Shown piece by piece: positions 39,647 to 48,605 of a DNA stretch of 64,000 nucleotides. The position numbers were made by a program, and so were the translations under genes. The stretch is taken from NCBI GenBank assembly GCA_002706765.1, contig PAJV01000075.1, positions 1-64,000 of the forward strand, read 5' to 3'. This stretch comes from Gimesia sp. Its GTDB lineage: Bacteria > Planctomycetota > Planctomycetia > Planctomycetales > Planctomycetaceae. Each line of letters opens with the position of its first letter. The first letter of the stretch is position 1. The notes below the pieces were generated by a model. It did no database searches, was not told the DNA's origin, and worked only from the letters and a program-made list of their open reading frames with translations.

Positions 39647-40233
39647 GATTCACGATCCTCCGACATTTTACGTTCAATACACTGAAATAACAGTTTGCGG
39701 ATCCTGCCTAACTGCTGATAAATATTCCTGCGCGTACAACCCTTCTGCTCAGCAGCATCCTGTGCACTTTCCTGCGAGTTGTAATACAGATCAAGCAGCT
39801 TCAGGTCCTGCTGATCCAGTTGCTCTTTGCATTCTTCCAGAAACTCCTGTCGCAGCTCCAGAAGCTCATACCTTTCTTCTCTGCGGATGGAGAGTTCTTT
39901 AATCAATTGCTCATCAAAACCGACGATGAAACGTCTTTGCTTTCGCAGAGATTCCAGTACAACCAGACGGGCAATCCCACAAGCCCAGCGTGTGAAATCG
40001 CGATCCGGCTGAAACTCTCCAAATTTCTGCCACAGAACCACCGAAGTTTCCTGCATGACTTCGTCGGCATCTGCTTTTCTGGGAACCAGGGAATAGATAT
40101 ACCTGTATACATGAGGGTATGCTGCTGAGTAATATCGCATAAAGGGACAATGATCGAGCTGCGGCATTACCTCTTCGTCATCAGGAATTTGAGACGAAGG
40201 ATATTTTTGGCGAATGATATTGTGTGTATACAT
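39643..40233 (-). CDS. ECF-type RNA polymerase sigma factor (Rhodopirellula/Verrucomicrobium subfamily)
   Basis: 196 residues. Sigma region 2 is visible at about 36-80 (HVYRYIYSLVPRKADADEVM; SVVLWQKFGEF; FTRWACGIARLVVLESLRKQ), and region 4 at about 135-185 (LDQQDLKLLDLYYNSQESAQ; GCTRRNIYQQLGRIRKLLF). This is the family whose members precede FecR genes in planctomycetes. The start at 40233 is the first ATG; an internal ATG at 40167 (MPQLDHC) with AGAGG just before it is an alternative. It is the likely master of the operon running down to 33467. Confidence 0.88.
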   Translation of the reverse strand: MYTHNIIRQKYPSSQIPDDEEVMPQLDHCPFMRYYSAAYPHVYRYIYSLVPRKADADEVMQETSVVLWQKFGEFQPDRDFTRWACGIARLVVLESLRKQRRFIVGFDEQLIKELSIRREERYELLELRQEFLEECKEQLDQQDLKLLDLYYNSQESAQDAAEQKGCTRRNIYQQLGRIRKLLFQCIERKMSEDRES

Positions 40234-41452
40234 AGTTGCGTACCTGAAGCCGTGGTCAAAAAGACTGAGCTACTTGTATCGCAGTAAGCACGGGTAAATG
40301 GAAAAACAAATTGATTGGTTTTGTTAAATTAACGGAATCTGAACAGTTTTGAGTCTGCAAAAAAAGACCGAATTTCTGTTCAATATAGCGTTTTTATTAT
40401 GATCTGAGTTCGGTTTATTGAAAAACGTCAGCAGGAATTCGTGGAAGAAAGAGAGTGCTGACGGGGAAAAGCAACGATCATAAAGTGACTGGTACAACCA
40501 TTCCCAGACAGTGCCGTCTTCGGAACTTTCGAGGAAATTTGAAAGGCAAAACCCAGTTTCTTCTGAATGGCCCTGAACGCGTTTTTCCGGGGACTTGTCG
40601 CCGAGGTGGCTTTATGCAGTTCTGTTTCCGTAGAAACAGAGTAAGGCGGTGAATTTTGTTCGAAATTCCCTGGAACGCGACCTGACTTTGGAACATCGGG
40701 CCTATCGTGTCCAGGGATAATCCCGTTCTACACAACAGAAGTAGTGTGTGATCTTCTCTCATAAATCCCGACTGACTTGAGAGATCATCGATCTGGTGAG
40801 TTAGTTTTGGTGGGGCCAGATACTACACTGTATAGACTACTTCGCTGCGTTGATGAATGTCACCGGACAGAAAGTTGTGAAGTCAACTGGCAGCGACAGA
40901 GTCTGTTCTGAGTTCTTGAATGACAGCGGTGTGTCTGCACATAGAGTTCGAAAAAGTCGCTGCTGATGAGTCCGAGAATCGGACACTTTCACTGCTCCGA
41001 AAATCGTTCGTTTTCGCGGACAGCAAGAAAATCAGTATCTCATAACTTTACTCTACACGTAGTGATTTCGAACTTGCTGTAAGTGAAATCAAAATCTTTT
41101 ATTCGTCTGGAGATTCCCGCTTTCGATATTACAGGTCGATTCCAATCCTAAAAGGAGTTCTTGATCTGTATCATCAATCGTTCAATTCAATTGATGGCTG
41201 GTCAATCATCTCGTCACCTGGATGCCTGCTCCTGGTGACATTCGTCGAGGGCTGATGGCTGTTGCGGCTATCATATCAGGATTGAAGTCCACGTCAGCTT
41301 TTTATCATGATCAGCAAAGATTACAGGTCAATTACCAGTGTCCATTTCGGCGACGCATGCTTTGAGATACCATAGTGGAATGATTTTCGCGGATCATCTG
41401 AATTCGTCCCGGGAAATCGAGTTCGACTACTCCAGTAACAGTGAGAGATCAA
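40234..41452. other. Long intergenic region (about 1.2 kb) with hairpins, no gene seen
   Basis: Between the divergent ECF sigma and FrnE-like genes. No open frame has a credible product. Hairpins: CGTCAGCA..TGCTGACG across about 40425-40463, CTGTTTC-CGTA-GAAACAG near 40618-40636, and GTCCGA-GAA-TCGGAC at about 40969-40983. The promoter of the sigma operon should lie at its left end. Small RNAs are possible but unproven. Confidence 0.4.
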
Positions 41453-42088
41453 ATGAAATTGTCAGTGGATGTGATTTCAGATGTCATCTGCCCCTGGTGC
41501 TATATTGGAAAACGCCGACTTGAAAAGGCAATCAGGGATCTGGATGACCAACATGAAATTCAGGTGCGCTGGCATCCCTTTCAACTCAATCCATTGATGC
41601 CAAAAGCCGGGATCAGTCGCAAAGAGTATCGTACGAGAAAGTTTGGAAGCTGGGAGCGCTCAAAAGCACTGGATGCCAGGGTGGTCGCCGTGGGTGCAGC
41701 GGAAGGAATTCATTTCCATTTTGACGCGATTGATAAAACACCCAATACGGTTGACGCGCACCGACTCATTGGGTTGGCCGAGCAGCATGGTTGCCAGGAT
41801 CAAGTTGTTGAATCCCTGTTTCAGGCCTATTTTGTCGAGGGTCAGGATATAGGCAACCACCAGACGCTCATACAAGTCGTGTCTGCAGCAGGCCTGAATC
41901 GACAGGCTGCAGAGGCACTGCTGTTGTCTGATGACGGGATGGATGCGATGGACCAGGGCAAAATTCTGTCTCAGCAACACCGGATTGACAGCGTTCCCTG
42001 TTTTATTATCGACCGGAAAATAATTATCTCAGGGGCAGAGCAACCTGAGGTATTCCTGGCTGCATTCACGCAGATCGCTGCTACTTAG
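41453..42088 (+). CDS. DsbA-family thioredoxin-fold oxidoreductase, FrnE-like
   Basis: 211 residues from ATG 41453 (MKLSVDVISDVICPWCYIGK), with GAGAG 6 bases upstream; a GTG four codons earlier is possible. The CPWC active site is at residues 13-16, typical of FrnE/HCCA-isomerase-like DsbA proteins. Later landmarks: WHPFQLNPLMP, NTVDAHRLIGLAEQHG and the cis-Pro region DSVPCFIID. No signal peptide, so it is cytoplasmic. Members are disulfide isomerases or polyketide-related enzymes; the specific substrate is unknown. Confidence 0.88.
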   Translation: MKLSVDVISDVICPWCYIGKRRLEKAIRDLDDQHEIQVRWHPFQLNPLMPKAGISRKEYRTRKFGSWERSKALDARVVAVGAAEGIHFHFDAIDKTPNTVDAHRLIGLAEQHGCQDQVVESLFQAYFVEGQDIGNHQTLIQVVSAAGLNRQAAEALLLSDDGMDAMDQGKILSQQHRIDSVPCFIIDRKIIISGAEQPEVFLAAFTQIAAT

Positions 42089-42222
42089 CCCTGGAAGCAT
42101 TCCCACCCTGTCTTTTAGACTGTGTCCAGTTTAACTGTAGCCTCTCCAGGTTCATTCGGACCGTGTATAATAGATCGAGAGACGCTATGGTTAATTGCGA
42201 TACGCTTTAGAAAGATCCGGTC

Positions 42223-42609
42223 ATGCCACCGTTAAAACTGATATCGAAGTATCTGCTCGCGATGTTCATGATCGGAGCGGGCACAATGCACCTGGTCAAT
42301 CCTGGTTTCTTTCTGAAGATCATGCCGCCATACTTTCCTCTGCATGATGAACTGGTATTTGTGAGCGGTGTCTTTGAGATTCTGCTGGGAGGACTGCTGC
42401 TGGTTCCGCGGTTTTCTCATCCGGCGGCATGGGGGATCATGATTTTGTTGATTGCGGTGTTCCCCGCAAATATTTATCTCTATCAGCATCAGGATATCCT
42501 GCCGGCCCCTCCGATCATTCACCTGCTGCGGCTCCCATTGCAGGGAGTATTCATTCTCTGGGCATACTGGCATACCAGAAAAGATTCGCTCACAGGCACA
42601 CCGGATTAA
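42223..42609 (+). CDS. DoxX-like small integral membrane protein
   Basis: 128 residues with four membrane helices: LISKYLLAMFMIGAGTMHLV; LVFVSGVFEILLGGLLLVP; AAWGIMILLIAVFPANIYLY; and a last one around LPLQGVFILWAYW. The GAGTMHLVNPGFFLKIMP segment matches the DoxX-like family. Function is largely unknown; some members support redox stress resistance. It follows the FrnE-like gene on the same strand after 134 bases, so the two may be co-transcribed. Confidence 0.8.
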   Translation: MPPLKLISKYLLAMFMIGAGTMHLVNPGFFLKIMPPYFPLHDELVFVSGVFEILLGGLLLVPRFSHPAAWGIMILLIAVFPANIYLYQHQDILPAPPIIHLLRLPLQGVFILWAYWHTRKDSLTGTPD

Positions 42610-43125
42610 GCGACCCTTGACGGACGGGAGGCCGAATAAGGTTCTTTCATGTGCTTTTCGTATCATGCCCGATCCTTATGCTTCAATCATCCCGATTCCG
42701 TCACAAGAAGTTTGCAGGCTGCAGAAAACTTGAACGTCAGTCAGGGCGAGGGAGTGAGCATCCTGCCGGGGCCGATGGAATATCAGGTTACTGTCACTGC
42801 TGGTTTTTATTGAAAGAAAAATAAGCTGTGATTCCTGAAAAGAGTCAACAGTCAGTAGATAAGATTTCGACAAGAAACAGACACAGCATGACCGCAGCTG
42901 GCAGCAGCGTATTCGCTCAATAGATTGTTAATTGGACCCGAATGATTAAAAAATCAGGATTTTTAAACAAATCTCCTATGGAAGCTTACTCCATTTATAA
43001 AGTAAGGCTCTCGTTCAGCCCGAATTGCCATTAATTGACAGGGTTGGTTCCCAGAGTCCAATAAAGTGAGTGCATTTCTTTCACAGTGTTCTTCATGTGT
43101 TTTAGCCATTGTTGGAATCTTGAGC
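42610..43125. other. Intergenic region, probable promoter of the AAA/PilT operon
   Basis: About 515 bases with no supported gene, just before the eight-gene operon. The frame of the radical SAM gene is open from a GTG at 43066, so its right end may be coding. No clear promoter motif was identified. Confidence 0.4.
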
Positions 43126-43956
43126 ATGCAGATCCAAATGATTAAAAGCGACATTATTGCTCTGGCAATGCAACATTATTCCAACTGCCATCTATGTGAG
43201 CATCATTGCGGTTGCAACCGCACTCAAGGTGAATCCGGGTTCTGCAAAGCAAGTTCAGAAGCTCGTGTGTTTCGGCACCGCGTGGAATATGGTGAGGAAA
43301 TGGAACTGATCCCCTCTCATCTGTTTTATCTGTCTGGTTGCGATTTACGATGTGCATTTTGTATTGCTGAAGAGAAGGCATTTAATCCTCGGATAGGAAC
43401 CGTTCTCACAACGGAATTTCTGGAAGCAGCAATCGAACAGGGAAAATCGCAAGGGGCTCACAATATTCAATGGGTGGGAGGAGAACCAACCATTCATATT
43501 CCCGCCATTCTGGAAGCAATGAGTGGCTGTTGCAATCTGCCTCGTGTTGTCTGGAAGTCTGATTTTTATGGCACCCCCGAGGCATTTCAACTATTGGAAC
43601 CCATTGTTGATGTATTCGTCGCGGATTTCAAATTCGGAAACAATACCTGTGCCAGACGTATTTCCAAAGTGAATTCGTATGTTGAAACGCTTCAACGCAA
43701 TTTAAAACAGGTTTTTAGCCACTCTGATTTAATTGTGCGGCATTTATTATTGCCGGAACACGAAGAATGCTGTTTTCGTCCCATTGTCGACTGGATCGCC
43801 GTTAATCTGCCTGGTGTTAAATTCAGCATTCGAAACGGATATCTCCCGAGGTGGCAGGCCAGGCATTATGTGGAACTGTCAAAGCCACTTGAAACGAGAG
43901 CCGCGGACTCAGCGATCGCTTATGCTGAGTACCGGGGTTTGAATTTAATTACCTGA
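43126..43956 (+). CDS. Radical SAM protein, COG1313-like (PflA-related)
   Basis: 276 residues from ATG 43126; a GTG at 43066 and an ATG at 43138 are alternatives. The radical SAM cluster is C72xxxC76xxC79 (CDLRCAFC). The N-terminus has an extra cysteine-rich region (CHLCEHHCGCNRTQGESGFC, with C21, C24, C28, C30 and C40), which is the mark of COG1313 'pyruvate formate-lyase activating enzyme-like' proteins. WVGGEPTIHI matches the SAM-binding GGE motif. These enzymes generate a 5'-deoxyadenosyl radical in the cytoplasm; no glycyl-radical enzyme is encoded nearby, so a peptide or protein target within the operon is possible. First gene of an eight-gene plus-strand operon. Confidence 0.85.
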   Translation: MQIQMIKSDIIALAMQHYSNCHLCEHHCGCNRTQGESGFCKASSEARVFRHRVEYGEEMELIPSHLFYLSGCDLRCAFCIAEEKAFNPRIGTVLTTEFLEAAIEQGKSQGAHNIQWVGGEPTIHIPAILEAMSGCCNLPRVVWKSDFYGTPEAFQLLEPIVDVFVADFKFGNNTCARRISKVNSYVETLQRNLKQVFSHSDLIVRHLLLPEHEECCFRPIVDWIAVNLPGVKFSIRNGYLPRWQARHYVELSKPLETRAADSAIAYAEYRGLNLIT

Positions 43957-44001
43957 CACAATCATTACGTTCGCTCGTAAACAACTCGTTGAGGAAAAAA
44001 C

Positions 44002-44238
44002 ATGGAAGCCGAAGATGAATCCAACATGACGGAACTGGAAATTCTGCCCGATGGTCGGATTTGTGTATTTGGAGCCTCTCGGGAAGTGCTGGAGATCTTT
44101 CAAGCTATGCCGATGCTGTCTCAGGATACGATTTTCAAACGCTTGAATCAGATCCATATCAGTGATCCACACGATGTTTCAACGCCCCTAACGGCAACGA
44201 AGTTGAAAATGAGAGAGACTCCGAGGAAGAATTCATGA
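44002..44238 (+). CDS. Small operon protein, 78 residues, unknown family
   Basis: The ATG is preceded by GAGG 7-10 bases upstream. The product, MEAEDESNMTELEILPDGRI then CVFGASREVLEIFQAM, has a compact beta-alpha look, then a charged tail. Its stop overlaps the start of the AAA+ gene (ATGA at 44235-44238), so it is translated with it. I do not recognise it; the tight coupling suggests a partner or adaptor of the ATPase. Confidence 0.75.
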   Translation: MEAEDESNMTELEILPDGRICVFGASREVLEIFQAMPMLSQDTIFKRLNQIHISDPHDVSTPLTATKLKMRETPRKNS

Positions 44239-45899
44239 GTGAAGAACAGCTTGAACGTGATCGGCAAAATAATATAACTCGAAAGCACAGGCTTAAATCG
44301 GCGACTTCAATGGAAGAGCGTAAACAGGTAGCGCGTGTCTCGGATGCCCAGCAGGAACTGGATGTTTTGATTCGTGCCAGATATCCCATCATTTATGTCG
44401 TGACCTGGGAAGAAGAGCGAGTCGAACGTGCTTTACGCCAGATTGCAGCATCGCGGGAAAAGAAACTTTTCACCTGGACGATCACGCAGGGGATCATCAA
44501 ATCAGGAGCTGAAGCACAAAAAAGCAAATCCGGGTGTGGAAATACCTCTGACCCACTGGCGGCATTGGATGATGTAATCCATCAGGTTGAACCAGCCATT
44601 TATCTGTTTAAGGATTTCCACCGTTTTACCCAGGATGAACGTGCCAATCTTTCGGTTATCAGACGGTTGAGAGATGTCGCCTTTCATTTACGAGACACCT
44701 ACAAAACCATTGTGATTACCTCACCTCTACTGCAAATCGCTCCGGAATTGTCGAAGGATATTACCTTGCTGGAGTTTGGGTTGCCCGAGCCTACAGAGTT
44801 CAATCAATTGCTGGATCGGATTATTGATGACGTGAAAGATAATCCCAAAGTCACGATCAATCTGGAAGGGCTTTCACGTGAAAAACTTTTGAGGGCCGCC
44901 CGGGGGCTGACTTTAAGAGAAGCAGAGAATGTATTTGCGAAAACGCTTGTCACCGATGGAAAACTCGACGCGGACGATATCAATATTGTCTTCAGTGAAA
45001 AAGAACAAATCATTAAAAAGAGTGGTTTATTGGAATATTGTGACACGAAAGAAAAATTTAATAACGTGGCCGGTCTGGAAAACCTGAAAGACTGGTTGAG
45101 CAAAAGAGCCATTGCCTTTACTGACAAAGCCAGAAAATTTGGATTACCTTCTCCCCGCGGAGTCCTGTTGCTGGGAGTACAGGGTTGTGGAAAAAGTCTG
45201 TGTGCCAAGTCCGTATCTCAATTATGGGGACTTCCCTTATTGCGATTTGATCTGGGGAGAATGTTCAGCAGTCTGGTGGGGTCAAGTGAAGAAAACGTGA
45301 GGCAAGCCATTCAAATCGCAGAGAGCGTTGCCCCTGTTATTTTGTGGGTTGATGAAATAGACAAGGCACTGGCTGGTTCCACTGATTCGGCAGGCAGCGA
45401 TGGCGGAACATCCGCACGCGTTTTTGGAACATTATTGACCTGGTTATCAGAAAAAACATCTCCCGTATTCGTGATTGCCACCGCAAACGATATCAGTCAC
45501 CTGCCACCAGAACTACTACGAAAAGGTCGACTGGATGAAATCTTTTTTATCGACCTGCCTAATGTGCATGAACGTCGTGATATTTTCAAAATCCATATTG
45601 CCAGGCGCGGCAGAGACACCACCCAGTTTGATCTGGATAAACTAGCTCAGGTAACGGAAGGCTTCAATGGTGCCGAAATCGAAGAATCCATTGTTTCGGC
45701 TTTGTTTGATGCCTTCAGTAATCAATCAAAGTTATTAACAGAGCATATCGTTCAGGCTGTTGCAGAAACGATACCGCTTTCCAAGACGATGAGTGAAGAA
45801 ATCAACGGCTTGCGAACGTGGGCATCGGGACGTGCCCGTCCTGCCACAAGAGGTAATACTCAAACGGAAAATGAATCGCGTCGCAAAATTGAATTTTAA
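44235..45899 (+). CDS. AAA+ ATPase, Ycf46-like
   Basis: 554 residues. The N-terminal half (about 40-260) resembles a degenerate P-loop domain ([31 protein letters not shown]), as in Ycf46. The C-terminal half is an active-looking AAA+ module: Walker A GVQGCGKS (314-321), Walker [10 protein letters not shown] (368-376), sensor ATAND (N418) and Arg fingers in RKGRLDE (R429, R432). The sequence [20 protein letters not shown] is typical of Ycf46 and FtsH/ClpX-like remodelers. Ycf46 genes often go with DUF1257 and DUF2997 genes, as here. Predicted role: ATP-driven remodelling of a partner complex; substrate unknown. Confidence 0.88.
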   Translation: MSEEQLERDRQNNITRKHRLKSATSMEERKQVARVSDAQQELDVLIRARYPIIYVVTWEEERVERALRQIAASREKKLFTWTITQGIIKSGAEAQKSKSGCGNTSDPLAALDDVIHQVEPAIYLFKDFHRFTQDERANLSVIRRLRDVAFHLRDTYKTIVITSPLLQIAPELSKDITLLEFGLPEPTEFNQLLDRIIDDVKDNPKVTINLEGLSREKLLRAARGLTLREAENVFAKTLVTDGKLDADDINIVFSEKEQIIKKSGLLEYCDTKEKFNNVAGLENLKDWLSKRAIAFTDKARKFGLPSPRGVLLLGVQGCGKSLCAKSVSQLWGLPLLRFDLGRMFSSLVGSSEENVRQAIQIAESVAPVILWVDEIDKALAGSTDSAGSDGGTSARVFGTLLTWLSEKTSPVFVIATANDISHLPPELLRKGRLDEIFFIDLPNVHERRDIFKIHIARRGRDTTQFDLDKLAQVTEGFNGAEIEESIVSALFDAFSNQSKLLTEHIVQAVAETIPLSKTMSEEINGLRTWASGRARPATRGNTQTENESRRKIEF

Positions 45900-45987
45900 G
45901 ATACGTAGAATATGGAATGCTGTTCCAGCGGCAGAAGAGATGACGAATGGATATTCGTAAATCCTGAATAAACCGAGGAGGTCTATT

Positions 45988-46446
45988 ATGAGTTCCGTGA
46001 TTGTTGTGGCTCCTATCATTATTGCCAACTGGCCAGCCATCGCTGCAGCGGTAGCGGCGGGCGTGGGGACTTTGGGATTTTCTGTCATTAATACCGCCGA
46101 ACTTCAGTCCGCTATGAGTGAGAATGTGACCCGCGAAGAAATTGAAGTCGAAAACAGTGAAATTCTCGACAGTGCGGCAGGAACCGGAGAGCAGATGGTC
46201 GTCGAAAAAGATGGTATCAAAGCAACCTTCACACGCGATGCACGCGGGGCGCTTAAAATCTGCATGGAAGGGAAGGGGAAGTCAAAGACGGAATTACGCC
46301 AGATGGGTGAAGCGCTGATGGGGCGGGTCACACAGCAATATGCTTACCATCGAGTGGTGACCGAACTCAAACAGCGAAATATGACTATCGTTGAAGAAGG
46401 TATGACCGAAACCGAATCCGTGAAAATACGCATCCGAAACTGGTAA
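45988..46446 (+). CDS. DUF1257 (Ycf35)-like protein with hydrophobic N-terminus
   Basis: 152 residues, with GAGGAGG 6 bases before the ATG. The C-terminal half matches DUF1257/Ycf35: LRQMGEALMGRVTQQYAYHR, VVTELKQRNMTIVEEGMTET and a final IRIRNW. The N-terminus is unusual for the family: IVVAPIIIANWPAIAAAVAA is strongly hydrophobic and could be a membrane or membrane-associated segment. Ycf35 is known from plastids and cyanobacteria, with no settled function. Gene order with the AAA+ and DUF2997 genes supports the call. Confidence 0.75.
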   Translation: MSSVIVVAPIIIANWPAIAAAVAAGVGTLGFSVINTAELQSAMSENVTREEIEVENSEILDSAAGTGEQMVVEKDGIKATFTRDARGALKICMEGKGKSKTELRQMGEALMGRVTQQYAYHRVVTELKQRNMTIVEEGMTETESVKIRIRNW

Positions 46447-46457
46447 AGGAATGGAAG

Positions 46458-46664
46458 ATGGCTCAAGAAGAACTGGAAATTGAAATCGACAAGTTCGGGA
46501 AGGTGACCGTTAAGACCATTGGTATCAAAGGTCCGCGCTGTCTGGAAGTAGCGGAATCGTTCGTCCAGCTTCTGGGGCAAGAAGAATCCCGTGAACTGAC
46601 GAACGAGTATTACGAAGCGGAACAACAGGTTCGATCTCATATCGACATTAAACGAAAATACTGA
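46458..46664 (+). CDS. DUF2997 family protein, 68 residues
   Basis: The sequence ELEIEIDKFGKVTVKTIGIK, then GPRCLEVAESFVQLLG and a tail NEYYEAEQQVRSHI, follows the DUF2997 pattern (IEIxIDxxGxV..GxxGxxC). It starts 11 bases after the DUF1257 stop. The family is small and uncharacterised and is usually encoded beside DUF1257. Cys33 is the conserved family cysteine and may bind or transfer something. Confidence 0.8.
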   Translation: MAQEELEIEIDKFGKVTVKTIGIKGPRCLEVAESFVQLLGQEESRELTNEYYEAEQQVRSHIDIKRKY

Positions 46665-46705
46665 TGTATTTTGTTGATCATCATCTCTAAGAGCTGAAGC
46701 CGAAG

Positions 46706-47704
46706 ATGCAATGTCCGAGTTGCCAATTTGAAAACATGCCAGGCAGTGCCCTTTGTGCACGCTGTCGGACATCGTTGAAGCTGGCTGATGCTGACATTGA
46801 TCTACACCCCCCGCGCGCCCATCGGAGAACACTCCGTTTCCCGGGTTGGGCTCGTATTAAAATTGCGACATCAGAACTGCTGTCAGATCAAATCGATCAC
46901 TCGATCGATTTTCTGTCCTACGGGGGGGCGCTGCAGTTCAGTAGACACATGATCGTTCGCTGGTTGATACCTGGTTGGCCTCAATTGACATTTAATCGCC
47001 TCTTCCGTGCCAGATTCTTTTTCTGCGGATACTGCTTTTTTTTGATATTCGGTATTCTGCTGATGGGAACGATTCTGGGCGCGTGGTTGATTGGAATGGC
47101 ATTCGCAATGCATTTCGGATCAATCGCTGACGCTGTTTTCACCGCGAAGTCAACAATGATTGAAAGACTCGGGGCAGGAAGCCTGCTCGGACTCTGTCTC
47201 TTCCTCTTGCTCTACCTGCCTGTGGGATGGAGCATCTCGCGATTTGTTCGCCCGCAAATTCTGGTAAATAATATCGGTTCTTTCCAGGCCGGAGATATTG
47301 TGTGGATCTGGCAGGATGCAGAACCCGTCCCGGGAGAATATCTTCACTATGTGAATTCGAGTGCCTTGATTAATAATTCAATTCCTCAGTACCGGACTAA
47401 TGGCTCCGGTGTGAGCCTGGTCCTGGCAGGACCGGGGCAGGTTGTCAGCATCGAAAATGGAATATTATTGATCGATGGTAAGTCCTGCCCCGTTTCAATA
47501 GACGCTCAATTTACCAGGGACCAGAAGATAACCTTCAAAGTTCCGGTGAATTCCTGGTTTATTGATCCGACGGGACGCATTCCCGTCCCGAATGCTTTGA
47601 TTACTGAGCAGAACATTCAGCAGGTGTGCCTGATCCAATCGGTAAATATTCGTGGCCAGGTGATCTACCGTTCCTATCCGTTTTCCCGGATTACATTCTT
47701 TTGA
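46706..47704 (+). CDS. Zinc-ribbon membrane protein with signal-peptidase (S26)-like domain
   Basis: 332 residues. An N-terminal zinc ribbon (C3-P-S-C6 ... C17-A-R-C20) precedes membrane helices at about 100-135 (FFFCGYCFFLIFGILLMG; GAWLIGMAFAMHF) and 155-180 (LGAGSLLGLCLFLLLYLPVG). The C-terminal half resembles the signal peptidase I beta-domain: GSFQAGDIVWIWQD, then GPGQVVSIENGILLIDGKSC, FKVPVNSWFIDPTG and a closing VIYRSYPFSRITFF. The Ser of the usual GxSMxPT motif and a matching catalytic Lys are not seen, so it is probably not an active peptidase. It is the membrane component of the operon. Confidence 0.6.
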   Translation: MQCPSCQFENMPGSALCARCRTSLKLADADIDLHPPRAHRRTLRFPGWARIKIATSELLSDQIDHSIDFLSYGGALQFSRHMIVRWLIPGWPQLTFNRLFRARFFFCGYCFFLIFGILLMGTILGAWLIGMAFAMHFGSIADAVFTAKSTMIERLGAGSLLGLCLFLLLYLPVGWSISRFVRPQILVNNIGSFQAGDIVWIWQDAEPVPGEYLHYVNSSALINNSIPQYRTNGSGVSLVLAGPGQVVSIENGILLIDGKSCPVSIDAQFTRDQKITFKVPVNSWFIDPTGRIPVPNALITEQNIQQVCLIQSVNIRGQVIYRSYPFSRITFF

Positions 47705-47729
47705 ATATCCGTTCGTGAAAGGTTTGACC

Positions 47730-48500
47730 GTGCGTTTCGATAAATTGGAATTTGGGCCTGCTCCAGAAGATTCTGGGAATGAAGCTCCGTTACCTGTTGA
47801 GAAAGACTTTTCCTACTGGTTCCGGGAAGCGGATACGAATCGCCGGATCGGCCAATATGAAAACGCGTTACGCTATTATTCCCGTGCGTTAGAAGAAGAT
47901 AAAGCACAAGTCCTGGCCTGGGTCGGACAGGTCCAGATGCTGGTATTACTCTCTGAGTACCCGCAAGCCAGGTTGTGGAGTCAGAAAGCGCTCGAGCTGT
48001 TCCCCAATAATCCGGACCTGTTATCGGCCCAGTCTCAAGCGGAGTGCCGACTGGGTAATATCAGTACGGCACTTAAACTGAGCGATGCCGCATTGCTTCA
48101 GAGAGGCGAATCTGCCTATCAATGGCAAGTACGCGCAGAACTCTCGGTCGCCACAAAGAAAACTGGTGATATCCCGAGTTTTGACAAGGCGGAACTCGCC
48201 AACCGAGACTGGCTGGTTTCTCTCGAATCTTCCATCATTTATCTGTTTTATGATTGCTACAGTAAAGCGCAGCAGCGTGCCAGAGTCGCAGTGGAAAAAG
48301 CACCTGATGCCTGTTATTGCTGGTATATCATGGGAGTCTGTGGACAGAAACTCGGATTCATTGAATCCGCTCAAAGGAATTACTCTCGTTGTCTGGAATT
48401 GTCTCCGCACCACAGAGAAGCGGAACAGCGATTGTTTGAGATTAATCAGAGCGGCTGGAGTGTAGGTCGACTTCTCAGGCGCATGATTGGCAGGAAATAG
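47730..48500 (+). CDS. TPR protein, about 256 residues
   Basis: The GTG at 47730 has AAAGG 7 bases upstream; a GTG at 47715 is possible. Tetratricopeptide-like helices are evident: EADTNRRIGQYENALRYYSR, AWVGQVQMLVLLSEYPQARL, SQAECRLGNISTALKLSD and YIMGVCGQKLGFIESAQRNY. No signal peptide or membrane helix, so it is a cytoplasmic scaffold, placed between the membrane protein and the PilT-like ATPase of the operon. Confidence 0.78.
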   Translation: MRFDKLEFGPAPEDSGNEAPLPVEKDFSYWFREADTNRRIGQYENALRYYSRALEEDKAQVLAWVGQVQMLVLLSEYPQARLWSQKALELFPNNPDLLSAQSQAECRLGNISTALKLSDAALLQRGESAYQWQVRAELSVATKKTGDIPSFDKAELANRDWLVSLESSIIYLFYDCYSKAQQRARVAVEKAPDACYCWYIMGVCGQKLGFIESAQRNYSRCLELSPHHREAEQRLFEINQSGWSVGRLLRRMIGRK

Positions 48501-48605
48501 AAAAGCCGGATATCGATAATAACGAAGTGCCACATCAGGTACAGTAACCTTGGGGGCTGTATCAGCGGGCATATTTAATGATTCAAATATGCTGGGATAA
48601 TTAAA

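Noticed and set aside
40478-40762. 94-codon minus-strand frame in the gap upstream of the sigma factor gene.
   Set aside because: Arg-rich random-looking product with no ribosome site.
40963-40995. CTGATGAGTCCGAGAATCGGAC resembles the start of a hammerhead ribozyme (CUGAUGA plus stem II).
   Set aside because: After the stem the required GAAA box is absent (ACTTTC instead), and no matching stems I and III were found.
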